A DNA stretch of 6,205 bases from Chitinophagaceae bacterium UBA2791 (GTDB lineage Bacteria > Bacteroidota > Bacteroidia > Chitinophagales > Chitinophagaceae): the NCBI GenBank assembly GCA_002352105.1, contig DEHV01000057.1, forward strand, positions 1 through 6,205, given 5' to 3'. The notes under the pieces are model-generated. The model did not search any database and was not told the DNA's origin. It was given only the letters and a program-made list of their open reading frames with translations. Position numbers and translations under genes: made by a program. Of this stretch, positions 1-4,974 are shown piece after piece. The first letter of the stretch is position 1; each line of letters begins with the position of its first letter.

Positions 1-2498
1 GCCTGCGCCACAAGGCTATGATTAACGGCAAGCCCCGGGAGATAGATGGTTCCGTTAAGCAGCAACTGGTCGGCCGAATACTGATTCAACACAGAACGAT
101 AGCGGGCAAACACGGATTGCGCAAACCGGGGATAAATATGCTGGACGGCTTGCTGCGACTGATTACTGGCGGTTAAGGACAATTCGCCCGTATTAAAATG
201 ACCATTTTCGAATAAGGCCTTGGAAGCGCCGGTATAATATATACTTTTGGCGTTGGCTGTTGCCGACAGGGTGATCCTCCGGTAATGCCTGCCGCTGCTG
301 AGATTCAGCGGAAGGCTCAGCCCCAGCTGGGCGTTGAGCTCGTCCCAGTTTACGGTCCGCCCGGTATCTTCAAAAGACCTGCCGAAAGTATAGGAAGCGC
401 CGCCCCTGATCACCGGGAACAGACCGCCATAAGCCAGGGAAGCGCCTGCTTCCTTGTATCCTTCGTTACGGTTGTAACCCGCAAACAGCTCCGACTGGAA
501 GGTATTGAGCACATTCTGTCCGATCAGCGCATAGGAATAGTCAGGATCGCTGATATACGGCCGCCAGCTATGGAAATTAAACAACCTGAACGAACGGGGA
601 TAGGAAGTAACCGGGAAAACGGCAGCCGGTGAAACAGGATTTGCTTCGGCATTCGCTGTAAGCTCGCGTAGGGGATAGATCAGCGCGGCGCTCCGGTTAT
701 CAGGCTCGATGAATGATGTAGAGGTATAATCCCCGTAGGTCAAACGGTTTCCGACAGCCGTAAACGAGACAAGCGCGTATCTGTTATCCCGTACGCTTAA
801 CTGATAGTCGCCGGTAAACAGGTTATCGCCCGGAGGCCGAAACCGGAAAACCGTTCCCTTAACGGAAATGTATACGTGATCCTGTAGACCGTCCGACATG
901 CTAAAACAGATCGTATCTCCCCTGGTCTGGGTATACCCTATGGTCTGCATACCGAATGGGGTCAGCCATTGCGCCTCCCCGGTAGTAATATCAAATATCC
1001 CCAAAGCCATTTCGCCCGATCTGTTCCGAACCGCCGCGGCTATACTGTTATCCTGGTAGAATTTCGGGTAGGTATAGACCAGCGAGTCGGGATTGGGAAC
1101 GGCATGCAGTTTATCCCCGGACCGCGGGTCGATAATATGCAGTTCATTGTTTCCATCGGCGCCTGCATGCACCGCAACTATACGCGATCCATCGGATGAG
1201 ATATCAGGGGCAAAATACTTTGTTTTCCGGGTAACCGTAACCTGTCGACCGGTATGGATATCCGCTAATCTGATCTCCCCGTAATCTCTCCACCCCCATC
1301 TCAGGTCGGGCAGCAAGGCCGCATAGACGATTTTGCCGTTGCGATAAGAAAAATAATTGTCCAGCGAGACATCACGCACGCGCAGTTTTTTTTCTTCGCC
1401 GGATACGGTATTGCGGAGGGAAAATACAGGGACCTGCCGGTAACTGCTTCGAACATACACAATGTTTTCTGCATCCACCCATTGAGGAAAGGATTCATCA
1501 GCGACAAAATGACGATGCCGCCTTCCGTATAAAGAAGCCGAATCGATGGAAGGAGTATCTGTCGGTTCCCCGGAACGCTTTTCAGAAGCATCCGCAGATG
1601 GGCCATCCTGTGGATCGATAGCGCCGCCTTCCTGCAAATGGCCCGGGGAAGAACGTTTAAAAAAATCCAGCGCATGATTCCGGAAGGAAACATAATGCTC
1701 CCCGGTATGTCTTTTCACCGCCTTCTGGAATGGATAGAACAGCCCTTTATAACGGGCGGCATCATCCGTTATCCTTTCCCATATATTCGCGCCGTATTTT
1801 TCTCTTCCATACGCTGCCAGCATATAGCCGAGGCGATAATGATCCGGAACCCGGTCGCGATAAGAGCCATTCCGCAATTTCATCCAGGAATAATCTTTTC
1901 CCGACGCCCACAAAGCGCGGAAATCATTAAAGAAATAAGGCAACCGGCCTCTCCCCTGGCGACTTTCCAGGGTTTCCTGCAATACAGCGTCGCCTTCCCA
2001 AAACCAATCGGGGATGGCTGCGCTGCTGGCCAGGGCCAGGCCCTCCTCGCCAAACAACAGGTAGGCGGCCTTTGAAAGTCCCTTGCGGAAATTATTGAAT
2101 TGCTGAACATGCCGGTACTCATGCAAAGCCAGGGTGGTATTCCAGGGAAGACTGCCCAACCGGAAACTGTTCTGCGGAGGGGTAAGATAGAACTCGCTTC
2201 TGAAGGGCGCCAGCGATACGTAGCCATTGGCGTTGGTCGTCTGGTTCTGCAGCACAATGTTTATTTTTCTTATCGCGCTGCCGATCGTCGCTTGCGTACT
2301 AGTGGAAAGACGCTCCGTAATAGCGGCGACCTCAGCCGCCTGACGCTCCAAACCGGGATGAAAAATAATTCTCGCAGCATTTGAGTTCAATTGCTTCCAG
2401 GGCAACGAAGGAGGAGTTCCTCCAAATTGTTGTGAAATCCCCTTCCAGGGAATAGCCGTTATTGCCAGGACCATTACAATAAAACAACGCGCGCGCAT
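1..2498 (-). CDS. Secreted HExxH metalloprotease-like / beta-propeller / outer-membrane barrel protein (partial, C-terminus off left edge)
   Basis: Reading the minus strand from the ATG at 2498 gives 832 uninterrupted codons to the window edge, with no stop. Residues 1-22 look like a signal peptide (MRAR, a hydrophobic run, then GIS before QQF). Residues 126-130 read HEYRH, a perfect HExxH zinc motif preceded by TTLAL. About 38 residues later PDWFWEGDA supplies a likely third ligand, E168, in the style of Peptidase_MA-like gluzincins. Residues 290-330 are a polar, low-complexity linker. From about 330 to 620 there are propeller-like repeats such as FPQWVDAENIVYVRSS and FAPDISSDGSRIVAVHAG, as in TolB/PD40 proteins. 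After FNFHSWRPY (about 640) the sequence alternates polar and aromatic residues, as in an outer-membrane beta-barrel. The substrate is unknown. It is divergent from the peptide-export genes, and a functional link is not shown. The domain calls are by motif recognition only. Confidence 0.85.
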   Translation of the reverse strand, partial: MRARCFIVMVLAITAIPWKGISQQFGGTPPSLPWKQLNSNAARIIFHPGLERQAAEVAAITERLSTSTQATIGSAIRKINIVLQNQTTNANGYVSLAPFRSEFYLTPPQNSFRLGSLPWNTTLALHEYRHVQQFNNFRKGLSKAAYLLFGEEGLALASSAAIPDWFWEGDAVLQETLESRQGRGRLPYFFNDFRALWASGKDYSWMKLRNGSYRDRVPDHYRLGYMLAAYGREKYGANIWERITDDAARYKGLFYPFQKAVKRHTGEHYVSFRNHALDFFKRSSPGHLQEGGAIDPQDGPSADASEKRSGEPTDTPSIDSASLYGRRHRHFVADESFPQWVDAENIVYVRSSYRQVPVFSLRNTVSGEEKKLRVRDVSLDNYFSYRNGKIVYAALLPDLRWGWRDYGEIRLADIHTGRQVTVTRKTKYFAPDISSDGSRIVAVHAGADGNNELHIIDPRSGDKLHAVPNPDSLVYTYPKFYQDNSIAAAVRNRSGEMALGIFDITTGEAQWLTPFGMQTIGYTQTRGDTICFSMSDGLQDHVYISVKGTVFRFRPPGDNLFTGDYQLSVRDNRYALVSFTAVGNRLTYGDYTSTSFIEPDNRSAALIYPLRELTANAEANPVSPAAVFPVTSYPRSFRLFNFHSWRPYISDPDYSYALIGQNVLNTFQSELFAGYNRNEGYKEAGASLAYGGLFPVIRGGASYTFGRSFEDTGRTVNWDELNAQLGLSLPLNLSSGRHYRRITLSATANAKSIYYTGASKALFENGHFNTGELSLTASNQSQQAVQHIYPRFAQSVFARYRSVLNQYSADQLLLNGTIYLPGLAVNHSLVAQ

Positions 2499-2555
2499 AA
2501 GAAAAATCACCAATTAAGGGAGTGAAGTTACCTTTTTAACTTTTTCTGCCGCAGC

Positions 2556-2563
2556 TAATTTTG
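2556..2563 (+). promoter_or_regulatory. Candidate Bacteroidota -7 promoter element (TAATTTTG)
   Basis: TAATTTTG matches the Bacteroidota sigma-factor -7 consensus TAnnTTTG exactly. The region about 20 bases upstream, where a TTTG/TTG -33 element would be expected, is only a T run (2533-2537), so the -33 half is weak. Initiation would fall near 2570 and leave a leader of roughly 115 bases before the first peptide's ATG. A short AT-rich motif like this arises by chance fairly often. Its position upstream of a plus-strand operon is the main support. Confidence 0.35.
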
Positions 2564-2615
2564 TCCTGCATGCATTTGATAAAACCTTGCTAAGATCTGA
2601 TGGCCATAAAGGGGA

Positions 2616-2685
2616 ATATTGTATTGTACGCCCCGGAATACCGATCATATTCTGAAAAAAGAATACCTCACCTGTAAAACAATAT
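2616..2685 (+). promoter_or_regulatory. Possible structured 5' leader ahead of the first peptide
   Basis: ATATTGT at 2616-2622 is complementary to ACAATAT at 2679-2685, whose last base lies one base before the ATG at 2687. Nested inside is a perfect 6-bp stem, TATTCT / AGAATA (2648-2653 and 2660-2665), with loop GAAAAA. There is also a minimal CGG/CCG stem at 2634-2643. If transcribed, the outer pairing would cover the start region and could dampen translation. The stems are short and AT-rich, so they may be weak or accidental. Confidence 0.25.
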
Positions 2686-2686
2686 C

Positions 2687-2884
2687 ATGAGACCAGGGAA
2701 AAAATTACCAGCGTCCTCATTCGCCGAACTCACGCCGCATGAAATGCAACAGATCTCCGGAGGCGCCGTCTGGGATAAATTACTAACCGCGCTCATGGGC
2801 GTGGGGCTTAGCGCTTTCTACGAAATGGGAAAGCAGGAAGGAAGGCTTGCCCGTCAACGGGTTTCATTCATTCAACCAGCTTAA
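2687..2884 (+). CDS. Double-glycine leader peptide 1, bacteriocin-like precursor (65 aa)
   Basis: This is a small precursor with a bacteriocin-type leader. Counting back from the GG at residues 25-26, it has L at -12, E at -8, M at -7 and I at -4 (LTPHEMQQISGG), which is the signature recognised by C39 peptidases. The predicted 39-residue core begins AVWDKLLTALMG. It has a hydrophobic, glycine-containing N-terminal half, then YEMGKQEG (a GxxxG at 48-52) and a basic tail with R53, R56 and R58; net charge is about +2. It has no cysteine. An in-frame TAA at 2675 fixes the ATG as the start. It is followed 39 bases later by a second leader peptide, with the matching exporter downstream. It is probably a membrane-active bacteriocin or signal peptide; the target is unknown. 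The leader class is clear and the activity is inferred. Confidence 0.85.
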   Translation: MRPGKKLPASSFAELTPHEMQQISGGAVWDKLLTALMGVGLSAFYEMGKQEGRLARQRVSFIQPA

Positions 2885-2904
2885 CAGGAATCTCATTCAT
2901 TCAA
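2864..2904 (+). repeat. 12-bp direct repeat flanking the stop codon of peptide 1
   Basis: TCATTCATTCAA occurs at 2864-2875, inside the last codons of peptide 1, and again at 2893-2904 in the short gap before peptide 2, with a period of 29 bases. The sequence following each copy is only loosely similar. This looks like either the remains of a 29-base tandem duplication that extended the gap, or chance. The internal TCAT/TCAT repetition makes chance easier. Confidence 0.55.
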
Positions 2905-2923
2905 ACATTTAAAAAACAGAAAA

Positions 2924-3130
2924 ATGCAAAAAGACCTTTTAACCAACCTGAATCTAAGGGAGCTTAATTCCGTTGAATATACCTCTATAACCGGGGGAGG
3001 TGGAATGTCCATTCATTTAAAATGCGTCAGGAACGCCTATATGAATAGTCCTGCAAAAACGGTTTTATTAGGAGGAACCATCTGGGGAATGGCCCGAACG
3101 CTCGGCATTATTGTCGGGTGTGCCGGCTGA
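2924..3130 (+). CDS. Double-glycine leader peptide 2, bacteriocin-like precursor (68 aa)
   Basis: This is the second small precursor. Its leader ends LNSVEYTSITGG, with L at -12, E at -8, I at -4 and GG at residues 24-25. Two more glycines follow (26-27), but leader spacing favours cleavage between G25 and G26. The predicted core is about 43 residues with K33, R36, K45 and R58 and no acidic residue, so it is clearly cationic. It carries two cysteines, C34 and C66, which could form one disulfide. A glycine-rich hydrophobic helix (LLGGTIWGMARTLGIIVG) contains two GxxxG motifs (51-55 and 61-65), as in two-peptide class IIb bacteriocins. The ATG follows an A-rich stretch typical of Bacteroidota start regions. 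It is probably co-transcribed with peptide 1 and may act as its partner, which is inference. Confidence 0.85.
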   Translation: MQKDLLTNLNLRELNSVEYTSITGGGGMSIHLKCVRNAYMNSPAKTVLLGGTIWGMARTLGIIVGCAG

Positions 3131-3397
3131 TAAAGAAGGAGCATTCTTTATGGATCTGATGAAGACGGCGGCATGAGGTATCCTGAAACCTGGCGAGCAA
3201 GCATTCCAATTGCATTAAGCGGAACGCGGATAGCTGCCGGGAAAGAGCGAAAAAACATTCTTTGCCAAATCCAATGAAGAATGCTCCTTCTTAAAAAATG
3301 CAACCGCAATTATCCGACACCCGCGCGCCCACTCTATGTGCGCCGGCAGATCTGGATGGCGCATAGCCAACCATTCGCAACAGCTAAAACATCAACC
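3131..3397 (+). other. 267-base intergenic region containing a 160-base inverted-repeat element
   Basis: This is the longest non-coding stretch between the peptide genes and the export genes. It is dominated by the inverted repeat at 3133-3292. The remaining 105 bases up to the next ATG show only a weak TGCGCC/GGCGCA pair around 3340-3360. One frame is open across much of the element (M-R-Y-P-E-T-W onward, 34 codons, ending at 3276), but it has no leader, hydrophobic segment or recognisable motif and is not called as a gene. No TAnnTTTG promoter element was found on the plus strand. Confidence 0.6.
3133..3292. repeat. Perfect 16-bp inverted repeat, arms 128 bases apart (160-base element)
   Basis: AAGAAGGAGCATTCTT at 3133-3148 is the exact reverse complement of AAGAATGCTCCTTCTT at 3277-3292. 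Complementarity continues imperfectly inwards (TATGGAT against ATCCAATG). Each arm is also partly self-complementary (AAGAA/TTCTT), so arm-to-arm pairing and local hairpins are mutually exclusive. No U-tract follows, so it is not a standard terminator. There is no obvious target-site duplication outside the arms. It could be a MITE-like remnant, an invertible segment, or an RNA element controlling expression of the export genes relative to the peptides. Confidence 0.8.
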
Positions 3398-3559
3398 ATG
3401 AAAAAAAGCATCCTGGCAGCGCTAGCCGTTATCCTGATTGCCATTCTCTGCTATATGCTCTACAATTTCGGAAAGTCCGAGGGAGAAAGCATTAAAAAGG
3501 CGCTAATTGAGGGGCGGTCAGGAAAGAACAACGAAGAGGACGGTAATAAGGGCCGATAA
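3398..3559 (+). CDS. Small single-pass membrane protein, candidate immunity or accessory peptide (53 aa)
   Basis: From the ATG at 3398 the protein is MKKS followed by a hydrophobic segment at residues 5-21, then YNFGKSEG and a charged, hydrophilic tail. This is the pattern of a small inner-membrane protein with a short N-terminus and a soluble C-terminal tail of about 30 residues. The frame is open further upstream (ATGs at 3281 and 3356). The first lies inside the inverted repeat, and both would put a polar extension ahead of the hydrophobic segment, so 3398 is preferred. The YNFGKSEG motif closely resembles YEMGKQEG in the core of peptide 1. There is no double-glycine leader, so it is not an obvious transporter substrate. 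Its place between the precursors and the exporter suggests a self-protection or accessory role; this is inference and no family was recognised. Confidence 0.65.
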   Translation: MKKSILAALAVILIAILCYMLYNFGKSEGESIKKALIEGRSGKNNEEDGNKGR

Positions 3560-3622
3560 GACACATTCATCATTGTAGTCAGAGAACATGACAAGGGGTT
3601 AGCCCGTCGGCCATTCCCAATA

Positions 3623-4795
3623 ATGTCAATTTATCCAATTAATTATATGCGCGATCAGCAACCAATGGAAAATGAATGGCAGGGCCATTTCCGGCTGGTA
3701 TCCTCCAATACAAGGGCTATATACCTGTCCATTTTCTTCCTGTTAGCAGCCATTATCTGCGCGCTGCCCCTGCTTAAGATCAACGTCAGCGTCAGGGCCC
3801 GCGGAATGATCAGACCTGAATCTGAACGGGCATCCGTACGGGCGCCGGTAGCAGGTATCATCAGGGAGGTAAAGCTCAAAGAAGGTCTGTTTGTCGAAAA
3901 GCAAGACATACTTGTAACCATTGAAGACAGCGCGCTTATCCATAAGACCCGGCTAAACGAGCAAGAGATCCATACGAGGAGACAATGGCTACGCGACCTT
4001 GCACTAATCAACAGCGCTGGACGCGACCCGCTCCGGGTACGCGAAAGCCTATCCTCGGAGCTGATGGCGAGTCAATGGCGGCAGTATGCCAGCGCCAGGG
4101 AGGAATGGCTTTCCGAACTAAAAAAGATAAAGCGTCAACTGGATATCCATGAAAAGCTAGGCAGCGATTCCATCATCGCCATTCATGAGCTATTTGAAAA
4201 AAGATTGGATCATGAAAAAGCGCTATCCTCGCTGGCGTCCTTTGAGAATGCGCAAAGAAGCAGGTGGGCTGAGCTTTCGGCTCAATACAGTACGGAACTC
4301 GGCCAGCTGTTGGAACGCCGGCAGCAACTTAGGGAAGAAAAGAAATCATACCATATCAGGGCTCCGGTATCGGGCCATTTACAGCATACGGGCGATAAAT
4401 ACCCCGGATCGATGGTGTCCGCCGGAGAGCTCCTGTCCATGATCACTCCCGAAACCGCGCTGATTGCCGAATGCTGGATAAGCGCCGCCGATATTGGGTT
4501 AGTAGCTGCAGGCCAGCATTCCCTGTTCAGGATCGACGCCTTCAACTATAATTATTTCGGCGTCCTGGAAGGAAAGATCATTGCGATCGATCACGATATC
4601 ACCATGATGGAGAACAAACCGATGTTCAAGGTAAGATGCTCCCTCAATGAAACCAGCTTTCCCCCGGTTAAAGGCTTTACTGCCCGGCTGAAAAAAGGAA
4701 TGACCCTGGAGGCGCTCTTTGTTACAGCGCAAAGAAGTCTATGGCAGTTGTGTTTTGACCAGGTTAACGATTGGCTGAATCCCGCAGGATCCTGA
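3623..4795 (+). CDS. HlyD-family membrane fusion (adaptor) protein for peptide export (390 aa)
   Basis: This is the periplasmic adaptor of a type I-like secretion system. It links the ABC transporter in the inner membrane to an outer-membrane channel. A short cytoplasmic N-terminus is followed by one membrane segment at about residues 33-51. The first half of a biotinyl-lipoyl domain follows at about 73-101 (RAPVAGIIREVKLKEG). A long, charged, coiled-coil-prone region covers about 105-240. The second lipoyl half is at about 243-278 (IRAPVSGHLQ), followed by a C-terminal beta-barrel region (about 280-375) with the family-typical FRIDAFNYNYFGVLEGKI. Length is normal for the family. The start at 3623 is the first ATG; 3647 and 3665 are possible alternatives, and no Shine-Dalgarno separates them. 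It sits 63 bases after the small membrane protein and before the transporter, fitting one operon. The cognate TolC-type protein is not in the window. Confidence 0.93.
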   Translation: MSIYPINYMRDQQPMENEWQGHFRLVSSNTRAIYLSIFFLLAAIICALPLLKINVSVRARGMIRPESERASVRAPVAGIIREVKLKEGLFVEKQDILVTIEDSALIHKTRLNEQEIHTRRQWLRDLALINSAGRDPLRVRESLSSELMASQWRQYASAREEWLSELKKIKRQLDIHEKLGSDSIIAIHELFEKRLDHEKALSSLASFENAQRSRWAELSAQYSTELGQLLERRQQLREEKKSYHIRAPVSGHLQHTGDKYPGSMVSAGELLSMITPETALIAECWISAADIGLVAAGQHSLFRIDAFNYNYFGVLEGKIIAIDHDITMMENKPMFKVRCSLNETSFPPVKGFTARLKKGMTLEALFVTAQRSLWQLCFDQVNDWLNPAGS

Positions 4796-4911
4796 ATTTG
4801 CCTATTCGTCCCATTCTTGCATTTTATTCCGGAAACCTGGCCGCAAATCCGGGCCGAATGGTCATCGTTCCATCCCGCGTCAATTCCAGGCATATTCAGC
4901 CGCACGAACTA

Positions 4912-4927
4912 ACGTATGTATATACGT
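4912..4927. promoter_or_regulatory. Short palindrome ACGTAT-N4-ATACGT upstream of the transporter gene
   Basis: ACGTAT (4912-4917) and ATACGT (4922-4927) are perfect inverted repeats around a four-base spacer, 36 bases before the TTG and 48 before the ATG. The arrangement could be a dimeric regulator site or a weak RNA hairpin. Nothing identifies a regulator, and a 6-bp palindrome may be chance. Confidence 0.25.
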
Positions 4928-4937
4928 GCCTTAACCC

Positions 4938-4950
4938 AATGCTTTGCATT
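4938..4950 (+). other. Small hairpin AATGC-TTT-GCATT before the transporter start
   Basis: A perfect 5-bp stem with a three-base loop is followed on the plus strand by an A-run, not a T-run, so it is not a plus-strand terminator. It lies 12 bases before the alternative TTG start and 24 before the ATG. It might affect translation or mRNA stability. It is short enough to be incidental. Confidence 0.25.
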
Positions 4951-4974
4951 AAAAAATAAGCTTTGAAAAAAAAC

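Larger units (their letters stand above)
2499..2686. promoter_or_regulatory. Divergent intergenic region between the metalloprotease-like gene and the peptide operon
   Basis: These 188 bases separate two divergently read genes, so both should have promoters here. The left part is T-rich on the plus strand (T runs at 2533-2537 and 2541-2545). The right part forms the probable 5' leader of the first peptide and contains small inverted repeats listed separately. I see no convincing -7 element for the minus-strand gene. There is no small ORF with recognisable features here. Confidence 0.6.
4796..4974 (+). other. Intergenic gap between the adaptor and transporter genes
   Basis: These 179 bases are long for a gap inside an export operon. 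The open frame that crosses them (ending in the TAA at 4957-4959) begins out of frame inside the adaptor gene and shows no leader or membrane motif, so it is not called. Two small hairpins occur near the right end. No clear TAnnTTTG promoter was found, and neither hairpin is followed by a T-run, so no terminator is called. Confidence 0.5.

Noticed and set aside
1638..2075. Open frame of 145 codons on the plus strand
   Set aside because: It lies wholly antisense to the metalloprotease-like gene, opposite the EG motif region and the polar linker, and shows no signal or family motif. Other plus-strand frames at 285-632, 969-1199 and 2100-2384 were rejected for the same reason.
1301..2257. Minus-strand frames at 1301-1693 and 1880-2257
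   Set aside because: They are in a different frame from the continuous 832-codon reading of the same strand, which carries the HExxH motif and the signal peptide.
2567..2574. TGCATGCA palindrome in the divergent intergenic region
   Set aside because: It is an eight-base palindrome with no flanking symmetry or second copy, so it is too short to call as an operator.
3277..3298. Right arm of the inverted repeat as an intrinsic terminator
   Set aside because: The arm is followed by A residues rather than a T-run on the plus strand, and the long-range stem has a 128-base loop, so it does not fit a Rho-independent terminator.
3281..3397. Longer N-terminus for the small membrane protein
   Set aside because: It would start inside the inverted-repeat arm and add about 39 polar residues without a leader motif. 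The ATG at 3398 gives a normal MKKS plus membrane segment.
4771..4959. 62-codon plus-strand frame overlapping the end of the adaptor gene
   Set aside because: It starts out of frame inside the HlyD gene and has no leader, hydrophobic segment or recognisable motif. The intergenic half looks like chance openness.
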